Assembly: GCA_029884035.1 (NCBI GenBank)
Contig: JAOUIM010000219.1
Coordinates: 1 to 6,398 of the forward strand
DNA from: Aquincola sp.
Lineage (GTDB): Bacteria; Pseudomonadota; Gammaproteobacteria; Burkholderiales; Burkholderiaceae_C
Length of the DNA stretch: 6,398 bases
Direction of reading: 5' to 3'
Part shown: positions 1 to 6,398 of the stretch, in pieces
Numbering within the stretch: position 1 is the first letter of the stretch
Layout: every line of letters starts with the position of its first letter
Position numbers and translations under genes: made by a program
Notes under the pieces: model-generated
The model's database searches: none
Seen by the model: the letters and a program-made list of their open reading frames with translations, nothing else
What the model was told of the DNA's origin: nothing

Positions 1-1
1 T

Positions 2-667
2 TCACGCATGGCGCGCACCGCGTGGCGGCCCACCGCACGCGGCGAGCTCGGTCCGATGCAGACGCTGACCTTCTCGACCTTGCTGTGCGTAGCCGGCTGC
101 ACAGTGCTCGTGGTCTACGTCAACGCGCTCACGATGTGGCTCACGCTGGCCACCTTCGTGGGCTATGCGGTGATCTACACCGTGGTGCTCAAGCCCGCGA
201 CGCCGCAGAACATCGTCATCGGTGGCGCCTCGGGCGCGATGCCGCCCCTGCTGGGCTGGGCCGCGATGCGTGGCGACGTCGGCGCGGAGGCCTGGCTGCT
301 GGTGCTGATCATCTTCGTGTGGACGCCGCCGCACTTTTGGGCTCTGGCACTGTACCGGGCGGAGGATTACGCTCGCGCCGGGCTGCCCATGCTGCCGGTG
401 ACGCACGGCAATCGATTCACGCGGCTGCAGATCCTGCTGTACACGCTGGTCCTGCTGGCGGCCACGCTGCTGCCCTTCGTGCAGGGTATGAGCGGTGTGC
501 CCTACCTCGTGGCGGCGCTGGCATTGGGCGGCTGGTTCATCGTGCTCGCGCTTCGGCTGTGGCACAGCTACAGCGAAGCACTGGCGCGGCGCACGTTCCG
601 CTACTCGATCTGGTACCTTGCGCTGCTGTTCGCCGCGCTGCTGATCGACCACTACCTCCCCCGATGA
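2..667 (+). CDS. ctaB: Protoheme IX farnesyltransferase (haem O synthase), C-terminal part, 5' truncated by the window edge
   Basis: This enzyme (CtaB/CyoE/COX10, UbiA prenyltransferase superfamily) adds a farnesyl group to protohaem to make haem O, the precursor of haem A for terminal oxidases; it works in the inner membrane. The frame is open from base 2, giving 221 residues. The family is usually near 300, so about 80 N-terminal residues, with the first aspartate-rich prenyl-diphosphate motif, lie outside. Visible family motifs are MARTxxRP just inside the edge, [17 protein letters not shown] from base 209, [11 protein letters not shown] at 320-352, and [13 protein letters not shown] from 362, which carries the second Asp-rich region. 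About six hydrophobic helices follow one another, the last ending at the C terminus. The in-frame ATG at base 8 is internal, not the real start. The stop overlaps the sco1 start (ATGA, 664-667), as expected for an oxidase assembly operon. Confidence 0.95.
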   Translation, partial: SRMARTAWRPTARGELGPMQTLTFSTLLCVAGCTVLVVYVNALTMWLTLATFVGYAVIYTVVLKPATPQNIVIGGASGAMPPLLGWAAMRGDVGAEAWLLVLIIFVWTPPHFWALALYRAEDYARAGLPMLPVTHGNRFTRLQILLYTLVLLAATLLPFVQGMSGVPYLVAALALGGWFIVLALRLWHSYSEALARRTFRYSIWYLALLFAALLIDHYLPR

Positions 668-1248
668 ACCGACGCCTGTTTTCGCTGTTCGCGGTCGCCG
701 CCGTCCTTGCGGCCTGCGGCGCCGAGAAGCCCGCCTTCAAGTCGATCGATATCACCGGCGCCGAGTACGCGCGGCGGTTGGAGCTGCCCGACACCAGCGG
801 CAAGCCACGCACGCTGGCCGACTTCAAGGGCAAGGTTGTGATCGTGTTCTTCGGCTACACGCAGTGCCCCGATGTGTGTCCCGCCACGATGGCCGAGATC
901 GCTGAAATGCGCCAGAAGCTGGGGGCCGAGGGCGCACAGGTGCAGCCGGTCTTCGTCACGGTCGATCCCGAGCGCGATACGGATCAGGTGGCCTCCGCCT
1001 ATGCGACCACGTTCGGTGGCGATGTCGTGGCCTTGCGCGGCAGCGTCGAGCAGACCCGTGCGGCCGCCAAGGAGTTCAAAGTCTTCTTCGCCAAGGCGCC
1101 GGGCCGCACGGCCGACAGCTACACGATCGACCATACCGCGGGTGCATTCGTGTTCGATCGACAAGGCAAGGTACGCCTGTTCGCGCGCTACGGCAGCGGC
1201 GCCGACGCGCTCGCCCACGACGTGAAGCTGCTGCTCGGCGGGGCGTGA
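664..1248 (+). CDS. sco1: SCO1/SenC/PrrC family copper chaperone lipoprotein for cytochrome oxidase
   Basis: This 194-residue protein has a thioredoxin-like fold, and family members deliver copper to, or reduce, the CuA site of cytochrome c oxidase subunit II. The N terminus is a lipoprotein signal: MNRR, a hydrophobic stretch and a lipobox LAAC with Cys18 as the predicted lipidation site, so the mature protein should be membrane-tethered facing the periplasm. The copper-binding CxxxC is Cys68-Pro-Asp-Val-Cys72 within [11 protein letters not shown], and the third ligand is His157 in [16 protein letters not shown] (99-106) is also typical of the family. All metal ligands are present, so it should be functional. 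The frame stays open well upstream into ctaB, but ATG 664 is chosen because it gives the signal peptide directly and forms an ATGA overlap with the ctaB stop. No Shine-Dalgarno is visible before it, which suggests translational coupling. It appears to be the last gene of the oxidase cluster. Confidence 0.95.
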   Translation: MNRRLFSLFAVAAVLAACGAEKPAFKSIDITGAEYARRLELPDTSGKPRTLADFKGKVVIVFFGYTQCPDVCPATMAEIAEMRQKLGAEGAQVQPVFVTVDPERDTDQVASAYATTFGGDVVALRGSVEQTRAAAKEFKVFFAKAPGRTADSYTIDHTAGAFVFDRQGKVRLFARYGSGADALAHDVKLLLGGA

Positions 1249-1269
1249 GCGGGCGGGCAACGGCCCGCT
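1248..1269. terminator. GC-rich hairpin between convergent sco1 and rpoH, possible bidirectional transcript end
   Basis: The 28-base gap between the two stop codons holds an inverted repeat. GCGGGC (1253-1258) and GCCCGC (1263-1268) can pair around a four-base loop; an alternative longer-loop pairing uses AGCGGGC at 1248-1254 with GCCCGCT at 1263-1269. It lies immediately after the sco1 stop and just past the rpoH stop, where a shared terminator would be expected. There is no T-run on either side, so it is not a canonical intrinsic terminator. It may only stabilise 3' ends or pause polymerase. Confidence 0.4.
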
Positions 1270-1276
1270 GTCGCGC

Positions 1277-2254
1277 TCAGACTTGCGGTTCGAGGGCGGC
1301 GCGCATCTTCTTCATCGCCGCGACCTCGATCTGGCGGATGCGCTCGGCGCTGACGCCGTACTCGGCGGCCAGCTCGTGCAGCGTCATGCCGCCGGAGCTG
1401 TCGTCGTTGACCTTGAGCCAGCGTTCCTCGACGATGCGGCGGCTGCGCGCGTCGAGCACCTCGAGCGCGCGGGTAATGCCCGGGCCGGCCAGCTCGTCGC
1501 GGCGGCGTGCCTCGATCACGCGGGTCGGCTCGCTCGACTCGTCGGCGAGGTAGGCGATCGGCGCGAACGCTTCCTCGCCATCGTCCGCGGCTTGCGGCTC
1601 CAGCGCCACGTCGCCGCCAGCCAGCCGCGTCTCCATCTCGAGCACGTCCTCGCGCTTGACATTCAGCTCGCGCGCCATCGCGTCGGCTTCGCCTGCCGTG
1701 AGGGTATTGCGGTGCGTATCGGCGTCGGCCGCTTCGCCCTTCATGCTGGCCTTCATCGACCGCAGGTTGAAGAACAGCTTGCGCTGGGCCTTGGTCGTCG
1801 CCAGCCGCACGATGCGCCAGTTCTTCAGGATGTATTCATGGATCTCGGCCTTGATCCAGTGCATCGCGTAGCTCACCAGCCGCACGCCCTGCTCGGGGTC
1901 GAAACGCTTGACGGCCTTCATCAGGCCGACATTGCCCTCCTGGATCAGGTCGCCTTGCGGCAAACCGTAGCCCAGGTACTGGCGCGAGATCGAGACCACC
2001 AGCCGCAGGTGCGAAAGCACCAAGCGCCCTGCGGCCTCAAGGTCCCCCGTGTCACGAAGGCGCCGCGCGAAGTCGACCTCCTCCTGCGGCGTGAGCAGCG
2101 GGATCCGGTTGACCGCGGAGATGTAGGCATCCAGGTTGCCGATCGGCGGCACCAGCGCCCACGGGTTGCGTAGGGCAAGCTGCGAAGGATGGGCGGAAAG
2201 CTTGGCTGCGGTCATGGCATCTTTGAGGGGCCTAGGCTGCCCCGGTTCCATCAT
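1277..2254 (-). CDS. rpoH: RNA polymerase heat-shock sigma factor RpoH (sigma-32)
   Basis: RpoH directs RNA polymerase to heat-shock promoters for chaperone and protease genes. The 325-residue product shows the family from end to end: GNLDAYISAVNRIPLL near the start; region 2 with GYGLPQGDLIQEGNVGLMKA and RLVSYAMHWIKAEIHEYIL (from residue 125); the RpoH-specific box QRKLFFNLR at 157-165, which separates it from RpoD and RpoS; and region 4.2 with a helix-turn-helix, LAAEYGVSAERIRQIE, near the C terminus. It is about 40 residues longer than E. coli RpoH (284), mostly through an N-terminal extension and a short insert after the RpoH box. ATG 2254 is preferred because GGAGGA lies 10 bases upstream. 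ATG 2251 and ATG 2215 (residue 14) are in frame but have no better ribosome-binding site. It stands alone between a convergent sco1 and an upstream same-strand kinase gene, with its own control region carrying a CIRCE operator. Confidence 0.97.
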   Translation of the reverse strand: MMEPGQPRPLKDAMTAAKLSAHPSQLALRNPWALVPPIGNLDAYISAVNRIPLLTPQEEVDFARRLRDTGDLEAAGRLVLSHLRLVVSISRQYLGYGLPQGDLIQEGNVGLMKAVKRFDPEQGVRLVSYAMHWIKAEIHEYILKNWRIVRLATTKAQRKLFFNLRSMKASMKGEAADADTHRNTLTAGEADAMARELNVKREDVLEMETRLAGGDVALEPQAADDGEEAFAPIAYLADESSEPTRVIEARRRDELAGPGITRALEVLDARSRRIVEERWLKVNDDSSGGMTLHELAAEYGVSAERIRQIEVAAMKKMRAALEPQV

Positions 2255-2255
2255 G

Positions 2256-2282
2256 TTAGCACTCTCCTCCGCCGAGTGCTTA
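2256..2282 (-). promoter_or_regulatory. CIRCE operator (HrcA repressor binding site) upstream of rpoH
   Basis: CIRCE has the consensus TTAGCACTC-N9-GAGTGCTAA and is bound by the heat-shock repressor HrcA. Here the plus strand reads TTAGCACTC (2256-2264), a 9-base spacer (2265-2273), then GAGTGCTTA (2274-2282). Seventeen of the 18 arm positions match and the spacer has exactly the required length. The proximal arm ends one base before the rpoH ATG at 2254, so the element lies in the 5' leader, and bound HrcA should block rpoH transcription. Chance occurrence of such a match at this place is very unlikely. The hrcA gene is not in the window. Confidence 0.93.
2265..2270 (-). promoter_or_regulatory. 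rpoH ribosome-binding site, located in the CIRCE spacer
   Basis: On the rpoH strand GGAGGA (2270 down to 2265) lies 10 bases before ATG 2254 and is a strong Shine-Dalgarno match. It decides the start against ATG 2215, which has only a weak purine stretch before it. It falls entirely in the 9-base spacer between the CIRCE arms, so in mRNA it would be in the loop of the CIRCE hairpin. Confidence 0.8.
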
Positions 2283-2320
2283 CCAGTGTCCCGTGTCGCG
2301 CTTGTAGTTCACGTTATTGA

Positions 2321-2350
2321 GCTATACATAACAATTTCGATGAGTGTGCA
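2321..2350 (-). promoter_or_regulatory. Candidate sigma-70-type promoter for rpoH (weak)
   Basis: The stretch just upstream of rpoH is clearly more AT-rich than the rest of the window, as promoters in GC-rich genomes often are. On the minus strand TGCACA (2350-2345, 4 of 6 to TTGACA) is followed after 18 bases by TATAGC (2326-2321, 4 of 6 to TATAAT). The predicted start near 2314 would put CIRCE about 30 bases into the leader. The match is imperfect and other hexamer pairings are possible, so the exact position is a guess. Confidence 0.35.
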
Positions 2351-2353
2351 CAC
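2344..2353. repeat. 10-bp perfect palindrome GTGTGCACAC in the rpoH upstream region
   Basis: A perfect two-fold symmetric site lies between the probable terminator of the kinase gene and CIRCE, and overlaps the candidate rpoH -35 element. It could be the core of a binding site for a dimeric regulator, or chance. I do not recognise it as the site of a particular protein. Confidence 0.4.
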
Positions 2354-2361
2354 ACTAATCA

Positions 2362-2386
2362 AACAGACGGCAGGGCAGACCCTGCC
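2362..2386 (-). terminator. Probable Rho-independent terminator of the hybrid kinase gene
   Basis: On the minus strand, 12 bases after the kinase stop codon, GGCAGGG (2386-2380) and CCCTGCC (2375-2369) form a perfect 7-bp stem with loop TCTG, followed by GTCTGTTTG (2368-2360). The T-tract is interrupted, so termination may be partial. Position, strong stem and direction all fit the end of the ychF-kinase transcript. If it leaks, read-through would enter rpoH. Confidence 0.55.
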
Positions 2387-2398
2387 ACCATTGGGGGC

Positions 2399-5300
2399 TC
2401 ACCCAAAGTGCGTGTCGAGCGGGTCGAGCAGGCTGTCCAGCGCGGACAGGAACTGAGGCACGCTGACCGGCTTGGTAAGGTAGTGGGCGGCGCCGGCGGC
2501 GATCGCCTCGGCGATCCGGGCCTCGGTCGCGTCTGCCGACACCACGATGACCGGGATGTCGGCGGTCTCGTCGTCGGCCTTCAGCTGCCGAAGCAGATCC
2601 ACGCCGTCGATGTCGGGCAACTGCATGTCCAGCAGTACCAGGCTCGGACGCCGCTGGCGGATGGCGGCCAGGCCGGCAAGCCCGAGCGACGAGATCTCGA
2701 GGTCGATCTGCGGACGCAAGGCCACGATGCCGCGCATGACCTCTGCGTTGGTCTCGTTGTCCTCGACGTAATGAATCAGTCGACGCCGATAGGCGCCCAG
2801 CCCGACGTCGGGCTCGAATTCGGCGCTGCTGGTCGTCGGTGCCGCGGCGCCCCGCGGAAGCTCCAGCGTGAAGGTCGAGCCCATGCCAATGGCCGAGCGC
2901 GCTTGCAGCTTGCCACCCATCAGTTCGGCCAACCGCAGGCTGATCACCAGACCGATACCGGTGCCCTCGATCGGCCCCGCTTCGCGCCCGAGCCGGTTGA
3001 AGGGCTGGAACAGCTGCGCCAGTTGTTCGTCGCTCATGCCGGCGCCGGTGTCGATCACATCCAGCGCCACCCGGCCCTCATCGGCAAGCCGGCTCGAGAC
3101 GATCACCTGTCCGCCCGCTGCGTTGTATTTGATCGCGTTGGACAGCAGATTGGTCAGGATCTGTTTGACCCGCGTCGCATCGCCGATCACCGATCTCGCG
3201 CCGGTTCCCAGGTGCACCTCGACGCCCACGCGCCGCCTTTCGGCGCTGTGCGCAAGCAGCGTGCGCACCGATTCGACGGCTTCCTGCAAATCGAGCGTCT
3301 GCGGTACGAGCTCGACATGGCCGGACTCGATGCGCGACAGGTCCAGCGTGTCGTTGATCATGTGCAGCAGATGCCAGCCCGCCTGGCGCATCTGCGCCGT
3401 CCATTCCAGCTGGTGCGGCGCCAACGGCAGCTTGCGGTCTAGCTCGAGCAGCTGCGTGAAGCCGAGCATCGCGTTGAGCGGCGTGCGCAACTCGTGGCTC
3501 ATGCGCGAGAGGAATTCGCTCTTGGCGCGGTTGGCGGCCTCGGCGCCCTGGCGCGCCCGCTGGGCTTCCTCGAGCTGCAGGTGCTCGGTGATGTCCTCGA
3601 TCACCCAAACCAAGCGCCTTGCCTCGCCGGTGCCGCTTCGCAACACCGAAACGCTCGCGCGTGTATTGACGACGCGTCCATCAGCGGCCACGCAGCGCAG
3701 GTGCCAATGGGCCATCGGTACCTCGCCGGCGAGCAGGCGGTTGCGCGCCTGGGCTTCGGCCGCGCGGTCGTCGGGGTGCACAAGGTCGGCGATCGGCGTG
3801 CCGGCAAGGCGGTCGCCCGTGTGTCCGAGCAAGTCGCGCAGGTGCGGATTGGCTTCGCGCACCCGGCCGTCGATATCGGTGTAGGCCACGCCTATCGGCG
3901 CGTGATCGAGGATGTTTCGCAGCCGCTGCTGGCTTTCGCGCAGCGCGCTGGCCGTGCGCTGGCGCTGTGCTACCTCCGCCTGCAGTTCCGCGCTGCGCTG
4001 CTGCAACTCGGCCGTGCGCTCGCCGACGGCGGCTTCGATCCGGCGCGCGCGCCCGGTGATCATCAGCAACAGCGCCCCTAGCAGCGCCGCGCTCGCCAGG
4101 CCAACGAGCGCCAACGGCCAGGCGCGACCGATGGTGCCATCCGCAGCGCCGTTGCTGTAGATGCGCAGGTCCCATTGGCGTCCGGCGAATGCCAGTGGCG
4201 CCACGTGCAGGGGCCGCGACGGATCGAGGTTGTCGCAGCCGGAAGGCCCCGCAAGCACGCGGCGGCCCTGCTCGGCCTGGTTGTCGAGCAGGCAAAGCTC
4301 GAGTGACGAAGGGATCTGCTGGTGAACAGCGGCAAGCATCACGTCGGGGCGCAGCGTGGCGAACACCACGGCGCGCAGCGTTCGCTCGCGCTCGGAGGCT
4401 GTCAGTGGTTCGCCGCGGTACAGCGCCTGGTAGATGACGACACCCTGGCCGCCTTGCGACAGCGGGAAAGCAGCCGTCGCTGCAGGCCGGCCCGCACGCG
4501 CGGCGGCGTCGACGGCAGCGCGTGCGAGCGCAATCGAGCGCGCGTTGACGCCGAGGGCGGTGGCATTGGCGGCCACCGGCTCGATGAAGCGGATCACCAT
4601 CAGCGGATCGTCGGGGGGCGCCGCAGCGCCGGCAACCCAGCGCTCGGTGATCCGGAACTCACCACGCCCGGCTACCCGTTCGCGCGTTTCGAAGGCCCCG
4701 ATCGACGCGCGCTCGACGCGCTCGGACAGACCCAGTGCCACCATACCCTCGGCTTCGATCGTCCATGGCATGGCCGCACGTCGGAAGGTGTCGCGGTCGA
4801 GCGCCGGTGACGCATCGGCAATACCGCGCATCGCCTCGAGCGCGCGCAGGGCGGTCTGCAGGCGGACGTTCACGCCGTTGGTTGCGTTGTCGGCTTCGCG
4901 CCGGAAAGCCTGCTCGATCCGTTCGACGTCGGCGCGCGTTGTCTCGAGCACGCCCAGCCCCATGACGAGCGTCGCACCTGCCAGCGGCGCGGCCACCGAC
5001 CAGCGGCGTGGTGCCCAGGCATCGCGCGGTTGTCCGAAGAAAGCCAGCGCGACCGGGCCGCCGATCAACACCCCCAGCGTGTCGCCGACCCACCAGGCGC
5101 CCCAGGTGGATGCCGCGTCGGATGCGTGGATCGTGCCGCTGCCCCAGAAGACCAGCACCGAGACCGTAGCGCTGGTCAGGCAGGCCACCGGCACCACGCC
5201 CAGCATGAAGCGGGCCAGGTCGATCGGCTCCGAGAGCACCAGCGGCTGCGCAATCCAGCGCCTCATCATCCGGGCACCGACTGCCGCTTGAAGCGCGGCC

Positions 5301-5620
5301 CCAGCGCCACTGGCGAACCAGATCGCGACCACACCTGGGGTGATCGGGGCCGCGGCCGAGGCCAGCCAAAGGTTCGCGGCCGGTGCGGCCAGGGCGATCG
5401 CCCACAGGGCGCGCGGCCCCCAGACGAGCGCGGCCGCCATGCCCAGGCCCGCCGCGGGAAACAGCGGCGACGCGTTGGCCGGCGGCAGTGCCAGCAGCAG
5501 GCCCAGTCGCGCGGTCGCGAGATAGCCGAAGAAGGTAATCGCCAGCACCGCCCATGTCGGCAGCGACGCCGATGCGACAGGCGCCGCTGTCGGATGGGAC
5601 GCAGGGCGCGTCATGGCCAC
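2399..5620 (-). CDS. Membrane hybrid sensor histidine kinase, MASE1-CHASE-PAS-HisKA-HATPase_c-REC
   Basis: A 1073-residue hybrid kinase. Residues about 20-200 form a multi-helix membrane sensor like MASE1, with FPAAGLGMAAALVWG (54-68) and WWVGDTLGVLIGGP (176-189). A helix at 208-224 leads into a periplasmic CHASE-like domain (about 226-480) closed by a helix at 501-523. A coiled coil (about 527-567) and PAS domain (about 568-684) follow. The HisKA H-box MSHELRTPLN carries His709. The ATPase has its N box at Asn828, G1 DTGAGM (857-862) and G2 GTGIGL (886-891). The receiver has acidic residues Glu953/Asp954, phospho-acceptor Asp998 in LLDMQLPDIDG, Ser1028 and Lys1050. All catalytic residues are present. 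Known chemistry of the family is autophosphorylation on His, then transfer to the receiver Asp; the signal and target are unknown. No HPt domain is present. The start is GTG 5620, three bases after ychF; ATG 5614 (two residues shorter) is an equally possible start. Confidence 0.93.
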   Translation of the reverse strand: MAMTRPASHPTAAPVASASLPTWAVLAITFFGYLATARLGLLLALPPANASPLFPAAGLGMAAALVWGPRALWAIALAAPAANLWLASAAAPITPGVVAIWFASGAGAALQAAVGARMMRRWIAQPLVLSEPIDLARFMLGVVPVACLTSATVSVLVFWGSGTIHASDAASTWGAWWVGDTLGVLIGGPVALAFFGQPRDAWAPRRWSVAAPLAGATLVMGLGVLETTRADVERIEQAFRREADNATNGVNVRLQTALRALEAMRGIADASPALDRDTFRRAAMPWTIEAEGMVALGLSERVERASIGAFETRERVAGRGEFRITERWVAGAAAPPDDPLMVIRFIEPVAANATALGVNARSIALARAAVDAAARAGRPAATAAFPLSQGGQGVVIYQALYRGEPLTASERERTLRAVVFATLRPDVMLAAVHQQIPSSLELCLLDNQAEQGRRVLAGPSGCDNLDPSRPLHVAPLAFAGRQWDLRIYSNGAADGTIGRAWPLALVGLASAALLGALLLMITGRARRIEAAVGERTAELQQRSAELQAEVAQRQRTASALRESQQRLRNILDHAPIGVAYTDIDGRVREANPHLRDLLGHTGDRLAGTPIADLVHPDDRAAEAQARNRLLAGEVPMAHWHLRCVAADGRVVNTRASVSVLRSGTGEARRLVWVIEDITEHLQLEEAQRARQGAEAANRAKSEFLSRMSHELRTPLNAMLGFTQLLELDRKLPLAPHQLEWTAQMRQAGWHLLHMINDTLDLSRIESGHVELVPQTLDLQEAVESVRTLLAHSAERRRVGVEVHLGTGARSVIGDATRVKQILTNLLSNAIKYNAAGGQVIVSSRLADEGRVALDVIDTGAGMSDEQLAQLFQPFNRLGREAGPIEGTGIGLVISLRLAELMGGKLQARSAIGMGSTFTLELPRGAAAPTTSSAEFEPDVGLGAYRRRLIHYVEDNETNAEVMRGIVALRPQIDLEISSLGLAGLAAIRQRRPSLVLLDMQLPDIDGVDLLRQLKADDETADIPVIVVSADATEARIAEAIAAGAAHYLTKPVSVPQFLSALDSLLDPLDTHFG

Positions 5621-5623
5621 CCG

Positions 5624-6398
5624 TCAGACGTTGAACAGGAAGTTCATGACATCGCCATCGTGCACCACGTACTCCTTGCCTTCGGCACGCATCTTTCCCG
5701 CGTCCTTGGCACCCTGTTCGCCGCCGTACGCCACGTAATCGGCAAAGCCGATCGTCTGCGCGCGGATGAATCCGCGTTCGAAATCGGTGTGGATCACGCC
5801 CGCCGCCTGCGGCGCCGTGTCGCCGACATGGATGGTCCAGGCGCGCACTTCCTTCGGCCCGGCGGTGAAGTAGGTCTGCAGTCCCAGCAACTTGAACGCT
5901 GCGCGTACCAGCCGTGCGAGGCCGGGCTCGCTCTGGCCCATCTCGGCCAGGAACATGGCCTTGTCCTCGTCGCCCATGTCGGCCAGTTCGGCCTCGGTCT
6001 TGGCACAGATCGCCACCACCGGTGCACCGAGCTTCGCGGCGTACTCGTTCAGGCGGTCGAGGTACGGGTTGTTGGTGAAGCCGTCCTCGGCGACGTTGCC
6101 GACGAACATCGCCGGCTTGGCGGTGATCAGGCACAGGGGCTTCAGCACCACGCGTTCTTCCTTGCTGAAGTCGATGCTGCGTACCGGCCGCGCCTCGTTC
6201 AGCGCAGCCTCGCACTTGCGCAGCACGTCGACCAGGCGCTGCGCGTCCTTGTCGCCGCCCGCCTTGGCGACCTTCGTGTAGCGGGCCAGGCTCTTGTCGA
6301 CGGTCGCGAGATCGGCCAGGCACAGCTCGGTCTGGATCACTTCGATGTCGGCGATCGGGTCGACCTTGCCGGCCACATGGATCACGTTCGGATCGTCG
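5624..6398 (-). CDS. ychF: Redox-regulated P-loop ATPase YchF (OLA1 family), C-terminal part, 5' truncated by the window edge
   Basis: YchF is a cytosolic, nearly universal member of the Obg-related P-loop family that prefers ATP over GTP, associates with ribosomes, and in E. coli dampens the oxidative-stress response. The frame is open to the window edge, giving about 257 residues; the family has about 363, so the Walker A and G3 regions are outside. Just inside the edge [21 protein letters not shown] is characteristic. NVAEDGF at 6097-6077 is the altered nucleotide-specificity (G4) motif whose NxxE form explains the ATP preference. A helical hairpin region lies on the N-terminal side. The last 85 or so residues are the TGS domain, from [15 protein letters not shown] through [12 protein letters not shown] to the family-typical end [14 protein letters not shown] 6385 is an internal codon, not the start. 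The stop is three bases before the kinase start, so the two genes are probably cotranscribed. Confidence 0.96.
   Translation of the reverse strand, partial: DDPNVIHVAGKVDPIADIEVIQTELCLADLATVDKSLARYTKVAKAGGDKDAQRLVDVLRKCEAALNEARPVRSIDFSKEERVVLKPLCLITAKPAMFVGNVAEDGFTNNPYLDRLNEYAAKLGAPVVAICAKTEAELADMGDEDKAMFLAEMGQSEPGLARLVRAAFKLLGLQTYFTAGPKEVRAWTIHVGDTAPQAAGVIHTDFERGFIRAQTIGFADYVAYGGEQGAKDAGKMRAEGKEYVVHDGDVMNFLFNV

Noticed and set aside
22..663. Plus-strand open frame in phase with sco1 that extends 5' through ctaB, which could make the Sco product a 408-residue protein
   Set aside because: The extension is the +1-shifted shadow of ctaB, composed of Arg/Ala/Gly-rich low-complexity sequence. ATG 664 gives a proper lipoprotein signal and ends the overlap with the ctaB stop.
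1283..2173. Long plus-strand open frame antisense to rpoH (296 codons)
   Set aside because: Its composition mirrors the rpoH codons, with no family motif and no ribosome-binding site. Long antisense frames are common at this GC content.
2499..2508. GGCGATCGCC palindrome containing the octamer GCGATCGC
   Set aside because: It falls in the receiver-domain codons, is a single copy in an Ala-rich stretch, and is expected from base composition.
2408..3442. Long plus-strand open frame antisense to the kinase C-terminal half
   Set aside because: The kinase frame has all catalytic motifs intact over the same bases. The antisense product shows no recognisable domain.
4659..6323. Long minus-strand open frame (554 codons) spanning the ychF-kinase junction
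   Set aside because: It lies on the same strand but in another frame from two convincing conserved genes, is Arg/Gly/Ala-rich with no recognisable motif, and is typical of spurious open frames in GC-rich DNA.
6383..6385. GTG 6385 as the start of ychF
   Set aside because: The frame continues upstream to the window edge with family-conserved residues DDPN, so this valine is internal and the gene is truncated by the window.

Overview
The window looks like chromosomal DNA from a GC-rich betaproteobacterium, most likely Burkholderiales. This rests on a GC content of roughly two thirds by eye, the ctaB-sco1 pair next to a convergent rpoH, and the close likeness of each protein to proteobacterial families. 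No mobile element, CRISPR array, tRNA or rRNA was seen, and coding density is very high.

Layout: (1) Bases 1-1248, plus strand, are the end of a cytochrome c oxidase assembly cluster. They hold a 5'-truncated protoheme IX farnesyltransferase (ctaB/cyoE) and, overlapping it by ATGA, a SCO1/SenC copper-chaperone lipoprotein. (2) A small GC-rich hairpin separates this pair from the convergent rpoH. (3) Bases 1277-2254, minus strand, encode the heat-shock sigma factor RpoH (sigma-32). (4) Bases 2255-2398 are the rpoH regulatory region and the end of the transcript upstream. They hold a near-perfect CIRCE operator (HrcA-binding site) with the rpoH ribosome-binding site inside its spacer, a weak candidate promoter, a 10-bp palindrome and a probable terminator for the upstream gene. 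(5) Bases 2399-5620, minus strand, encode a 1073-residue membrane hybrid histidine kinase (MASE1-CHASE-PAS-HisKA-HATPase_c-REC). (6) Bases 5624-6398, minus strand, are the C-terminal two thirds of the universally conserved P-loop ATPase YchF, three bases upstream of the kinase start.

The plus-strand genes work together in building haem-copper terminal oxidase: CtaB makes haem O and Sco delivers copper to the CuA site. On the minus strand, ychF and the kinase look like one transcription unit ending just before the rpoH control region. The clearest regulatory observation is that the gene for the heat-shock activator appears to be under the HrcA heat-shock repressor, so the two heat-shock systems would be wired in series. 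The kinase is an orphan here, with no HPt protein or DNA-binding response regulator beside it.
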